Shown piece after piece: positions 1 to 6,581 of a stretch of 15,022 nucleotides of DNA (positions within the stretch are counted from its first letter, which is position 1; each line of letters opens with the position of its first letter). The notes under the pieces were generated by a model. It saw only the letters and a program-made list of their open reading frames with translations, ran no database searches and was not told the DNA's origin. Source of the stretch: Nocardioidaceae bacterium UBA4001 (lineage in GTDB: Bacteria; Actinomycetota; Actinomycetes; Propionibacteriales; Nocardioidaceae); contig DGBP01000053.1 in NCBI GenBank assembly GCA_002384855.1, positions 1 to 15,022 of the forward strand. Direction: 5' to 3'. The translations under genes were made by a program, and so were the position numbers.

Positions 1-233
1 CACTTCTTCCGGATGAGGTAGCGGAAGACACCGCCGTCGCTGGTGGTCTCGACCAGCTCGTTCCCGGTGTCCTTGGCCCAGGAGGGAATGTCGCTCTGCG
101 AGCCGCTGTCGGTCGCCTCGACGAGCATCAGCTGGCCTGCCTCGATCTTCTTGATCCCCCGCGAGGTGAGGAGGACCGGCATAGGGCACTTCTGGCCCTT
201 GGCGTCGATGGTGATGTCGGGCTGCTCGGACAT
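1..233 (-). CDS. TusA-like sulfur carrier protein (stop codon cut by window edge)
   Basis: Small sulfurtransferase of the TusA/SirA/YeeD family, a cytoplasmic protein that carries sulfane sulfur as a cysteine persulfide. The 77 residues visible contain the family signature K-C-P-M-P near residues 15-19, with Cys16 as the expected sulfur-carrying residue. The usual strand/helix pattern follows and the protein ends in RYLIRKK. Only the last base of a TG(A) stop is missing at the edge, so it is almost certainly complete at about 77 residues, the normal family size. The ATG at 233 is preceded by AAGGAG seven bases upstream. It lies 61 bases downstream of the dsrE-like gene in the same direction, so the two are probably co-transcribed. 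Inferred role: it accepts or passes on sulfur handled by the DsrE and rhodanese partners. The exact acceptor is unknown. Confidence 0.9.
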   Translation of the reverse strand, partial: MSEQPDITIDAKGQKCPMPVLLTSRGIKKIEAGQLMLVEATDSGSQSDIPSWAKDTGNELVETTSDGGVFRYLIRKK

Positions 234-294
234 GTGCTTGCTCCTTGTTGTCAACGGTAGGGCGGCTGCTCCGCCGAGGGATGGGACTTTCGGC

Positions 295-795
295 TCAGAT
301 GAAGAGGTTGACCTGGGACTTGTTCATCTCGGACAGGGCGGTGGCGGCGCCGACCGGATCGCCCACCCCGTCGATCAGCTGGTCGCGGCGGATGCCGAGG
401 AGGTCCATCGTCATCTCGCAGGGCCACAGGTTGACGCCGAGCTCGACGCACATCTCCATGAGCTCCTTTGGGTCAGCGACCTTGTGCTGCTTGGCGAGCT
501 TGCGCATCATCCAGGAGCCGCGACCGCCCATGTTGAGCTTGGAGAGCTTCATCCGGTCCATACCAGGAGGGTTCATCTTCGACAGCGCCTTGGTCATGGC
601 GTTGTCACCAGTCATCTTCACATCATCACGGACGAGGGGGAAGAGGCCCCAGAAGGTGAAGAAGATGGTGGTCTGCATGCCGTAGGCCGCGCCGGTGGAG
701 CCCAGGATCAGGGCCGGCCAGATCTTGTCCAGGTCGCCGCTCCACGCGACGATCGTCATGCTTTCAGGCGCGTCCTCGGGTGCGTTGTCCGCCAT
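295..795 (-). CDS. DsrE/DsrF-like family protein
   Basis: A 166-residue protein of the DsrE/DsrF/DrsH-like family (the larger 'peroxiredoxin family' type often found beside TusA and rhodanese genes). It opens with a typical beta-strand and glycine turn (MTIVAWSGDLDKIW, near residues 13-26), followed by an alanine/glycine-rich helix and a hydrophobic strand (TTIFFTFWG). The C-terminal half holds two cysteines, C116 and C126. C126 sits in the W-P-C-E-M-T-M segment, the position of the conserved DsrE-type active-site cysteine. The ATG at 795 was chosen because GAGGAAAGGGA lies just upstream; an in-frame extension to 906 would run into the divergent promoter. Known for the family: sulfur relay through cysteine persulfide with TusA. 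Inference: it works with the TusA neighbour and with the divergently encoded persulfide enzyme. Confidence 0.88.
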   Translation of the reverse strand: MADNAPEDAPESMTIVAWSGDLDKIWPALILGSTGAAYGMQTTIFFTFWGLFPLVRDDVKMTGDNAMTKALSKMNPPGMDRMKLSKLNMGGRGSWMMRKLAKQHKVADPKELMEMCVELGVNLWPCEMTMDLLGIRRDQLIDGVGDPVGAATALSEMNKSQVNLFI

Positions 796-947
796 GAGTG
801 GGTCCCTTTCCTCGTTGCAAAGAAGGCGTTGCCATCCGTGAGCCAGGACACTACATTCGTGGTTGCGCATATAACAAGACCCAAATTCTGGACCCCGCCG
901 GTGCATGTGCGCTGACCGGCCCCCGAAGCCACCCCGAGGGAGTCACT
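796..947. promoter_or_regulatory. Divergent promoter region of the sulfur block
   Basis: This 152-base spacer separates the leftward dsrE-tusA arm from the rightward rhodanese-MBL arm. Its centre (about 851-890) is clearly AT-richer than the surrounding genes. Rightward, TATAAC at 870-875 is a good -10 match, with AGGACA at 845-850 as a weak -35 at a long spacing of 19. Leftward, TTGTTA (complement of 872-877) and TGTAGT (complement of 850-855), spaced by 16, make a plausible promoter. The two overlap, so one bound repressor could control both arms. The ArsR-family gene at 2898 is the natural candidate, but I see no convincing palindromic operator. The promoter calls are pattern matches only. 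Confidence 0.5.
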
Positions 948-2084
948 GTGGCAGACACCATCACCCCGCTCGAGCTGTACCGCGAGATCAACGAGGGTCG
1001 CGTCAGCGAGATCCTCGACGTCCGCAACAAGGACGAGTTCGACGCCGCCAAGGTCGAGGCCAACCGCCCCGTCCCCACCCGCAACATCCCCGTGTACACC
1101 GTCATGGAGGAGCTCGAGGACCAGGCCGCCGCCACCAAGGACGGCGCAGTCACGATCTGCGGCCAGGGCAACGGATCCGCGCTGGTCAGCGAGGAGTTCG
1201 CCGAGCTAGGCAAGGAGACCCGCTCCCTCGAGGGCGGCACCGACGCGTGGAACCGCCTCCTCGTCCCGTTCGAGATCGCCGGCCTGCCCGGCGAGGTCCG
1301 CGTCTGGCAGTTCCAGCGCCCCGCGAAGGCGTGCCTGTCGTACGTCGTCGGCGTCCCCGGCCAGAACTGCGTCATCGTCGACCCCACCCGCGACCCCCAG
1401 CCGTACCTGGAGATGGCCAAGGAGCACGAGATGACGGTCACCCACGTGGTCGACACCCACGTGCACGCCGACCACATCAGCGGCGGCCCGCAGCTCGCCC
1501 AGGAGCTCGGAGCGGAGTACCACCTGCCCCCGGAGGACGCCGGCGGCGTCGTCCCGTTCCCCAACGTCCCGCTCAAGGACGGCGACGTCCTCGACCTCGG
1601 GTCCGCCGAGGTCCGGGTCATGAGCATGCACCTGCCGGGACACACCCCGGGCACCATCGCGCTGCTCGTCAGCGACAAGGTGCTGCTCGTCGGTGACACC
1701 GTCTTCGTGCGCGGGCTCGGTCGCCCCGACCTGACCGGCCAGGCCGAGGAGCTCGCCCAGGACCTGTTCCGCAGCGTCCACGACCGTCTCGAGCCGCTCG
1801 ACAAGGACACGATCGTCGCCCCGGCGCACTGGTCGAGCCCCGAAGAGGTCGGCCCGGACGGCCTGGTGGTCACCACCATCGAGGACGTCTTCAAGGCCAC
1901 GCTGCTCAACGAGAAGGCGATGGACAAGTTCGTCGCCGAGATCGTGAGCTCGCTGCCGAACGCCCCCGACTTCTACGACACGATCCGCCAGGTCAACGCC
2001 GGCCAGGTCACCCCGCCGGAGGACGAGATCGACGTCCTCGACGTGGGCAAGAACCAGTGCGTGGCCTCGACCTCGCTGGCCTGA
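948..2084 (+). CDS. Rhodanese / metallo-beta-lactamase fusion, persulfide dioxygenase-like
   Basis: A 378-residue fusion. Residues 5-107 form a rhodanese domain with an active-site loop C-G-Q-G-N-G at 71-76, where Cys71 would carry the persulfide. Residues about 115-378 form a metallo-beta-lactamase fold of the ETHE1/persulfide dioxygenase type. Visible ligands are H171, H173, D175 and H176 (THVHADH), H232 in PGHTPG, D250 in VGDTVF and H294 in APAHW. Established for the family: non-haem iron oxidation of low-molecular-weight thiol persulfides to sulfite; fused rhodaneses exchange sulfane sulfur with thiosulfate (compare CstB-type fusions). Unlike ETHE1, the rhodanese here is N-terminal. The GTG at 948 was chosen because GAGGGAG precedes it and the rhodanese fold starts at once; upstream in-frame sequence lies in the promoter. 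The next gene starts 3 bases after the stop. The substrate (mycothiol or another persulfide) is an inference. Confidence 0.9.
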   Translation: MADTITPLELYREINEGRVSEILDVRNKDEFDAAKVEANRPVPTRNIPVYTVMEELEDQAAATKDGAVTICGQGNGSALVSEEFAELGKETRSLEGGTDAWNRLLVPFEIAGLPGEVRVWQFQRPAKACLSYVVGVPGQNCVIVDPTRDPQPYLEMAKEHEMTVTHVVDTHVHADHISGGPQLAQELGAEYHLPPEDAGGVVPFPNVPLKDGDVLDLGSAEVRVMSMHLPGHTPGTIALLVSDKVLLVGDTVFVRGLGRPDLTGQAEELAQDLFRSVHDRLEPLDKDTIVAPAHWSSPEEVGPDGLVVTTIEDVFKATLLNEKAMDKFVAEIVSSLPNAPDFYDTIRQVNAGQVTPPEDEIDVLDVGKNQCVASTSLA

Positions 2085-2087
2085 CCT

Positions 2088-2462
2088 GTGCCGAGCATCG
2101 GTAGGTCCGGGCGACCGCCCCTCCGCGAGGTCGGCGAGAGTCCGGACTACCGTTTCACGCTGGCCAACGAGCGGACCTTCCTGGCGTGGGTGCGCACCTC
2201 CCTCGCTCTGATGGCCTCCGGCGTGGCGGTCGTGCAGTTCGTGCCGGGTCTCGACGTGATCCGGCACGTGATCGGCTTCGTGCTGGTCGCGCTCGGCGGT
2301 GTGGTGGCGGCGATCGCCTACGCCCACTGGGAGCGCAACGAGCGTGCCATGCGCCTCGGCGAGCAGCTGCCCCACTCGCCGGTGCCGCGCATCGTGGCCG
2401 CCGCCCTGGCGGTGGCCTCGTTCGCGGCACTCGGGCTGGTCGCCTACTCGATGCTGACCTAG
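2088..2462 (+). CDS. DUF202 (YidH-type) small membrane protein
   Basis: A 124-residue integral membrane protein carrying the DUF202 hallmark. A short hydrophilic head leads into PDYRFTLANERTFLAW (residues 19-34), followed by three hydrophobic spans at about 36-55, 60-79 and 101-122. The arginine/glutamate-rich loop WERNERAMR (81-89) lies between spans two and three. The GTG at 2088 follows the persulfide enzyme stop by only 3 bases, so the two are surely on one transcript. The function of DUF202 proteins is not established. The tight linkage to a sulfur-oxidising enzyme suggests a membrane role in the same process, such as moving or protecting against a sulfur species, but that is inference. 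A second DUF202 gene follows directly. Confidence 0.9.
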   Translation: MPSIGRSGRPPLREVGESPDYRFTLANERTFLAWVRTSLALMASGVAVVQFVPGLDVIRHVIGFVLVALGGVVAAIAYAHWERNERAMRLGEQLPHSPVPRIVAAALAVASFAALGLVAYSMLT

Positions 2463-2476
2463 GCGGGACGAGACCG

Positions 2477-2827
2477 ATGCGTGGACCACTCGCCCACCGA
2501 GCTCGACCCGAACCGCCGTTGGACGTCGGCCTGGCCGCCGAACGCACGGGCATGGCCTGGCAACGCACCGGCCTGGCCCTGGCGGCGTTCTCGGCCCTGC
2601 TGGTCCGGATGGCCGACCGGGACCTGGTGCTGGCCTCGCCGGGGCTCGCCGGCATGGCCCTCGGGCTCGCCCTGGTGATCCTCGGCGAGCGACGCTACTC
2701 GGGAGTGGTGAACCGCGTGACCGGCGGTGCCTCGTGCATGGACCACCGGCTCGTGGGAGGCCTCGCCCTCGGTGCGGTCACCCTGTCGGCGGCGTCACTG
2801 GCGCTCGTGCTCGCCGTCGGGACCTGA
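2477..2827 (+). CDS. Second, divergent DUF202-family membrane protein
   Basis: A 116-residue membrane protein related in layout to its upstream neighbour. After a proline-rich head it has LAAERTGMAWQRTGLAL (residues 19-35), the shortened DUF202 signature with ER-T-xx-AW-R-T, then three hydrophobic spans at about 31-44, 50-70 and 92-114. An arginine loop (ERRYSGVVNR, 71-80) follows the second span. The ATG at 2477 lies 14 bases after the previous stop and has only a poor ribosome site (GGACGAG), consistent with coupled translation. Low identity to the first copy outside the signature suggests two distinct subunits rather than a recent duplication. Paired DUF202 genes could make a hetero-oligomeric membrane complex (inference). 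Confidence 0.82.
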   Translation: MRGPLAHRARPEPPLDVGLAAERTGMAWQRTGLALAAFSALLVRMADRDLVLASPGLAGMALGLALVILGERRYSGVVNRVTGGASCMDHRLVGGLALGAVTLSAASLALVLAVGT

Positions 2828-2897
2828 TCGACCCATTCGGCGACCGCCGGGTGATAATGGAACTACAAACGCCTACGGAAGGGCGAGGGGAGGACGC
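2828..2897 (+). promoter_or_regulatory. Possible internal promoter and leader of the ArsR-family gene
   Basis: The 70-base gap before the regulator contains GATAAT at 2853-2858, a strong -10-like hexamer, in a locally AT-richer stretch. The best upstream partner is TCGACC at 2828-2833, at a long spacing of 19 bases. A good ribosome site, GGGGAGGA, spans 2887-2894 just before the GTG start. The regulator may therefore have its own promoter in addition to read-through from the sulfur genes. I saw no clear dyad operator here. Confidence 0.4.
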
Positions 2898-3239
2898 GTG
2901 GAACAGGACGTCGCAGCCCAGCTGCAGGAGCTTCACGCTCGTGTGTGCAAGGCGATCGCAGACCCCAAGCGGCTGCTCATCATCAACGAGCTCCGCGACC
3001 GCGAGCTCAGCGTCGGAGACATCTGCGACGCCCTCCACTTCAGCCAGTCCAACGCGAGCCAGCACCTCGCCGTCCTCCGCGAGCGGGGGATCGTCTCCGC
3101 CCGCCGGGCGGGCAGCAACGTCTTCTACTCGCTGCGAAGCCAGAAGATCGTGCAAGCGGTGGACCTGCTGCGGGAGTTCCTCGCCGAGGACCTCGCCGAC
3201 CGTAGTGCGCTCAGCGGTGCGATGACCATCGAGCTCTGA
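2898..3239 (+). CDS. ArsR/SmtB-family transcriptional regulator
   Basis: A 113-residue winged-helix repressor. The first helix HARVCKAIADPKRLLIINEL (residues 13-32) is the classic ArsR opening. The helix-turn-helix runs from about 39 to 63, with recognition helix SQSNASQHLAVLRERGIV (49-66), and the beta-wing is SARRAGSNVFYSLR (67-80). Cysteines are only C17 and C43. The CxCxxC arsenic site is absent, and there is no cysteine near position 107, so the two-cysteine persulfide switch known from SqrR/BigR is not obviously present; C43 sits near the position of the first of that pair. Context makes it the likely regulator of the sulfur block, sensing persulfide or a metal (inference). The GTG at 2898 has GGGGAGGA upstream. 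Its 3' end overlaps a convergent gene remnant. Confidence 0.92.
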   Translation: MEQDVAAQLQELHARVCKAIADPKRLLIINELRDRELSVGDICDALHFSQSNASQHLAVLRERGIVSARRAGSNVFYSLRSQKIVQAVDLLREFLAEDLADRSALSGAMTIEL

Positions 3240-3419
3240 GCTCGAGCAGCGCTGCAGCTGCGGCGTCGCGCGCCCGGTCGAGCTCGTCCACGAGGACGTC
3301 CGCACCACGGGCGATACCCGCGTCGTCATGGCGTAGCGCGTCCGACCGTCGGCGTCGATGACCCAGACCCCGTCGAGGGAGGTTTCGACGATGTCGCGAT
3401 ACAGGCTGTCCAACCTCAT
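3211..3419 (-). pseudogene. Remnant of a PAS-domain sensor gene
   Basis: Leftward from an ATG at 3419 the sequence encodes LYRDIVETSLDGVWVIDADG followed by RTRYA. This matches the start of a PAS sensor domain, as found in histidine kinases and GGDEF proteins. After that the frame loses sense. One missing base near 3330 would restore Y-A-N-D-D-A, as expected in PAS domains, and lead into a charged helix (VLVDELDRARDAAAAALLEL) that stops at 3211, inside the 3' end of arsR. Even when rejoined the product is only about 69 residues, shorter than one PAS domain, so the gene is both frameshifted and truncated. No clear ribosome site precedes the ATG. I read it as a decaying fragment. A small functional PAS peptide, or a sequencing error at the frameshift, cannot be excluded. 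Confidence 0.5.
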
Positions 3420-3474
3420 GCGGCACTCGCGGGTTCACGTAATGTGGGATCCGGCCGGCGGGCTGTCGTGGCAC

Positions 3475-4362
3475 TCAGGCAGGGTCCAGCCGGGTCGCGG
3501 TCACCGTCAGCTGGTGCCACTCGAGCACCGCGTCCTCGACGCAGCCGATGTAGCGCCCCTGGGCGTCGCTGTCGAGCAGCGGCTCGAGCCGCAGCAGCGT
3601 CGTGCCCTCCGGCCCCGGCTCCGCGCCCACGAAGCTCACGTCGGTGCCGGAGTCCACGGCGCAGTAGCGGCCGATCGTCTCCACCACGTCGATCTCGCTG
3701 GTCGTGGTTCCTCGCGCGTCGACGTCGACGGTCATCGTCGTGACACCGGGACCCAAGGACCTGGACCAGTAGTGGCTGGCCCAGTACAGACCGCCGACGG
3801 CTCCGCCGACCACCAGCACGCCGAGGGCCGGAACAAGCGCGACCAGCCAACGCGGCTCCTTGCGCAGGGACGCCGCCTGCGCGTCACCTCGTGGGCCACC
3901 CTTGCGGCGCTCGACGAACGTCGCGACGCGCTCCAGCGTCCCCGCCAGGGCAGACACGATCAGCCCCGCTGCCAGGAACACCGGGATGAACACGCCCGGG
4001 TCGGGCGCCTGGCGCGGCGCCACGGCCCACAGCCCGAGCGCGAGGACCGGCGACTGGGAAAGCCACGGGAGGTCCGGCCTGGGCTCGACCTGCACAGCTG
4101 CCGCGGCCTCGTCGATCGCGGTCACCTGCCGCGGCTCGGTCCGACCGGTGAGCAGCTGGTCGACCTTCGCCTCGACGCGGCTCAGCCGGCCGAGGACCAG
4201 GATGGTGGCGGCCACCACCACGGCGCCGACGAAGGCGACGCCCGCCATGCTGGCGCGGTTCCACTCCCAGCTCAGGAGGTAGTAGATCGTGTGGCCGCCC
4301 GCAACCGCGATGACCGCAGTGAGCGCGAGCCACATGACCACCCGGGACACCAGCCTGGTCAT
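3475..4362 (-). CDS. Four-helix membrane protein of unknown function
   Basis: A 295-residue membrane protein that I do not recognise as a named family. Hydrophobic spans are visible at about 6-29, 39-58, 123-141 and 172-194. Between spans two and three is a hydrophilic loop that starts as a short helix (RLSRVEAKVDQLL, 59-71). The last 100 residues are soluble and probably outside the cell. They contain two cysteines, C234 (GRYCAV) and C274 (YIGCVE), which could form a disulfide. The start ATG overlaps the stop of the PEP-utilising enzyme as ATGA (4359-4362), so translation is coupled and the two products are probably made together. Inference: it may anchor that enzyme or sense its product. 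No known catalytic motif is visible. Confidence 0.8.
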   Translation of the reverse strand: MTRLVSRVVMWLALTAVIAVAGGHTIYYLLSWEWNRASMAGVAFVGAVVVAATILVLGRLSRVEAKVDQLLTGRTEPRQVTAIDEAAAAVQVEPRPDLPWLSQSPVLALGLWAVAPRQAPDPGVFIPVFLAAGLIVSALAGTLERVATFVERRKGGPRGDAQAASLRKEPRWLVALVPALGVLVVGGAVGGLYWASHYWSRSLGPGVTTMTVDVDARGTTTSEIDVVETIGRYCAVDSGTDVSFVGAEPGPEGTTLLRLEPLLDSDAQGRYIGCVEDAVLEWHQLTVTATRLDPA

Positions 4363-6473
4363 GGCCCACCGGCCCCTCCTTGGACGCGCACCTCGCCGGT
4401 CGTGCCGTCCACCAGCACGCGGGTGCCGGGGGTGAACCGGTTGAGCGCGTCGTGCATCGCGACGACGGTGGGCACGCCGTACTCCCGGGCCAGGATGGCC
4501 AGGTGCGAGAGGCTGGCGCCGGTCTCGGCGACCAGCCCGGCCAGCCCGGGCAGTGCGGCGGCCAGGCCCGGCTCGAGAGTGCGTACGACGAGCACGTCAC
4601 CCGGCGCGGGCGGGCGGCGGACCGAGCCGTGACAGACCGGCCCGACTCCACGTCCACCGCCGGCAGGGGTCCCGAACTCCGGCCGGATCTCGTGGCGGCC
4701 GACGGGGACCACCTCGCCGTCGTCGCTGAGCCGGAACTGCGGCGGCAGCGGCGGCATGAACGCGACCGCGAGATCGTGACCGCGCCGCTCGTCGACGACC
4801 GGGGGGACCGCACCTGTGTCGAGGAGGCTGTCCAGCTCGGCGAGCCGGAGCAGGCTGACGTCGGCCTCGTGCTCGAGCAGTCCCCGGTCGGTCAGACGCC
4901 GCCCCAGCTCGCGGGCGACGCGCACGGTGAGCTCCTGCACCCAGCGCGCCCGCAGTCTCAGCTGCTCACGCTCCCCGAGCGGCTGTCCGGCCCCGGTGGC
5001 GCGGGCGCCGGCCGCACGCAACGGCGTCGGCACCGCGGTCGGGGCCGGGGGTAGGCCGGCCATGGACGGGGGGACGAGACTCAGCAGGACGGGGTGCCGC
5101 CGGACCAGGTGCGGGTCGGAGAGCTCCACGGAAGGGTCGGCCAGCACCTCCAGCGCCATCGCCGCGGCTGTGCGGCGCGCCGGCGGCAGCAGCGTGCCGG
5201 CGAGCGCCTCGGAGTGGTGGAGGACCTGCAGCACCTCCACGGCACGCGTGAGCAGACCGACGAGGTCCTGCTCGGTGGACTCCGCAAGGTCCACGCCGGC
5301 CAGCCATGCGTCGACCTCGCCGAGCTGGTTGGCGACTCGACCGGGCAGCTCGGCGCGCAGCACGCCGGTTCGCCAGGCGACCCTGGTCTGGTGGAACGCC
5401 GGCCGGGGGTCCAGGGGCCCGAGCGGGCTCGGTTTCCGGACGTAGCCGAACAGCTCGAGGTCCGCCGCGACCCGTCCGTGCACCGTGGTGACCACCGGCG
5501 ACGCCTCCAGCCGGGACGGAGGCACGGCGCCGGTCTCGTTCATCGCGTCCACGACACCGGCCCGCAGGGGCCGCGTCCACAGGTCGATCTCGAGCTCCCC
5601 GAGAGGGTCCGGGAAGGTCTCGGCGAGCGGGCCCGGGCCCAGCACGGGACCGGTCGTCGGCGCCACGGCAGCGGTGGCCGTGACCGGGCGGCTCTGGAGC
5701 AGCCAGAGATCGCCACCGTCGGTGATCGCCCACTCGATGTCCTGGGGACTGCCGAAGACACGCTCCGCCGTGCGGGCGAGCCGGGCAAGAGCCAGGACGT
5801 CGCGTTGGTTGAGCAGCGGGTGCCCGTGCGGCAGGAAGTAGTGCAGCGGCTGGTGGTCCATCGCGACGACGCGGCCACGACGGCTCAGGACGTAGTGCTG
5901 GGCAGCGACCTGGCCGCTGACCAGCTTGTCGGGGCCCCCCACCACGGCGTCCACGGCCATCGTGGACCTGTCCCCCGTCACGGGGTCGACTCCGAACATC
6001 ACGCCGGACCGGTCGGGCGAGAGGTGCCGTTGCACCACGATCCCCATCGGCTGCGGCTCGGGGCCCTCTCCCACCTCATCGGCGGAGGCCCACACGCGAC
6101 AGACCGCGTCGCGGAAGCCCTCCCACGTGCGGACGTCGAGGACGCTGCGGAACCGGCCGGCCATGGAGCTCGACGAGACGTCCTCCACCGTGGACGACGA
6201 ACGGACCACGACAGCGGTCGCGCCACGGTCGGTGAAGTCGACCCATGCCTTCTCGAGCGCCGACTCCAGCGCCCCGGCCAACGTGCGGCCGGCGGCAAGG
6301 AACTCGGCGTGCGCCGACGTGGTGATGACGAAGCCGGGGATCACCGGCAGCCCCCGGGCCCGCGTCCTCGCGAGTGCAGCCGCCTTCGAGCCGACGACCC
6401 CGGGGTCCTGTGCCTCGGCGTCCTCGAGCGTGCGGACGAAACCGGCACGCACGGATCCCGACGCAAGCGTCAT
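4359..6473 (-). CDS. PEP-synthase-like phosphotransferase (PEP/pyruvate-binding plus phosphohistidine domains)
   Basis: A 704-residue protein of the PEP-synthase / rifampicin-phosphotransferase group. The N-terminal nucleotide-binding domain (about 15-270) shows GSKAAAL (28-34), RSSSTVEDVSSSSMAGRF (91-108), GVMFGVDPVTGD (157-168) and DIEWAI followed by LLQSRPV (245-263). A variable middle part (about 270-590) has no motif I know. The C-terminal swivelling domain has TGASLSHLAILAREYGVPTV, with His657 as the phosphohistidine. The C-terminal PEP-binding barrel of true PEP synthase is absent, which matches rifampicin phosphotransferase architecture; the target could be an antibiotic, pyruvate or something else. 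The ATG at 6473 was chosen for GAGAGG eight bases upstream; an in-frame start at 6545 would translate through a hairpin. It is coupled by ATGA overlap to the membrane protein downstream. Confidence 0.85.
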   Translation of the reverse strand: MTLASGSVRAGFVRTLEDAEAQDPGVVGSKAAALARTRARGLPVIPGFVITTSAHAEFLAAGRTLAGALESALEKAWVDFTDRGATAVVVRSSSTVEDVSSSSMAGRFRSVLDVRTWEGFRDAVCRVWASADEVGEGPEPQPMGIVVQRHLSPDRSGVMFGVDPVTGDRSTMAVDAVVGGPDKLVSGQVAAQHYVLSRRGRVVAMDHQPLHYFLPHGHPLLNQRDVLALARLARTAERVFGSPQDIEWAITDGGDLWLLQSRPVTATAAVAPTTGPVLGPGPLAETFPDPLGELEIDLWTRPLRAGVVDAMNETGAVPPSRLEASPVVTTVHGRVAADLELFGYVRKPSPLGPLDPRPAFHQTRVAWRTGVLRAELPGRVANQLGEVDAWLAGVDLAESTEQDLVGLLTRAVEVLQVLHHSEALAGTLLPPARRTAAAMALEVLADPSVELSDPHLVRRHPVLLSLVPPSMAGLPPAPTAVPTPLRAAGARATGAGQPLGEREQLRLRARWVQELTVRVARELGRRLTDRGLLEHEADVSLLRLAELDSLLDTGAVPPVVDERRGHDLAVAFMPPLPPQFRLSDDGEVVPVGRHEIRPEFGTPAGGGRGVGPVCHGSVRRPPAPGDVLVVRTLEPGLAAALPGLAGLVAETGASLSHLAILAREYGVPTVVAMHDALNRFTPGTRVLVDGTTGEVRVQGGAGGP

Positions 6474-6510
6474 CGCACGAACCTCTCGCACTGCCTTCCT
6501 CGTTCTTCCA

Positions 6511-6532
6511 GTGTTTCCCCGCACCTGCGGGG
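6511..6532. repeat. 7-bp inverted repeat resembling a solitary type I-E CRISPR repeat
   Basis: The stretch GTGTTTCCCCGCACCTGCGG continues into GG, giving a perfect 7-bp stem, CCCCGCA (6517-6523) and TGCGGGG (6526-6532), around CC. The core closely resembles the hairpin part of type I-E CRISPR repeats, which typically read G-G-T/A-G-T-T-CCCCGC-n-GCGGGG. The usual ATGAnCCG-type tail is missing (here TCCCAAGG). No second copy lies about 61 bases to either side and no cas gene is visible. It is a single element, not an array. It may instead be a regulatory hairpin in the 5' leader of the PEP-utilising gene. Confidence 0.5.
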
Positions 6533-6562
6533 TCCCAAGGGCCATTGGTCACTGCGGGAACA

Positions 6563-6581
6563 GGACCCCTCGGAGGGGTCC
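6563..6581. repeat. Perfect 8-bp inverted repeat
   Basis: GGACCCCT (6563-6570) and AGGGGTCC (6574-6581) are perfect complements around a CGG loop. The element lies midway in the divergent spacer, 56 bases before the rightward ATG at 6637. It could be an operator or a leader hairpin; no T-run makes it a standard terminator in either direction. Confidence 0.6.

Noticed and set aside
796..947. ArsR-type palindromic operator in the divergent promoter
   Set aside because: CATATAA is suggestive, but the flanking arms share only three paired bases around the centre, too weak to call.
851..2489. Open frames on the minus strand opposite the rhodanese-MBL and DUF202 genes
   Set aside because: Serine/arginine-rich shadows of genes that carry complete active-site motifs on the plus strand.
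6474..6545. N-terminal extension of the PEP-utilising protein to an ATG at 6545
   Set aside because: It would translate through the 6517-6532 hairpin and lacks homology-like sequence; ATG 6473 has a good ribosome site and directly precedes the domain.
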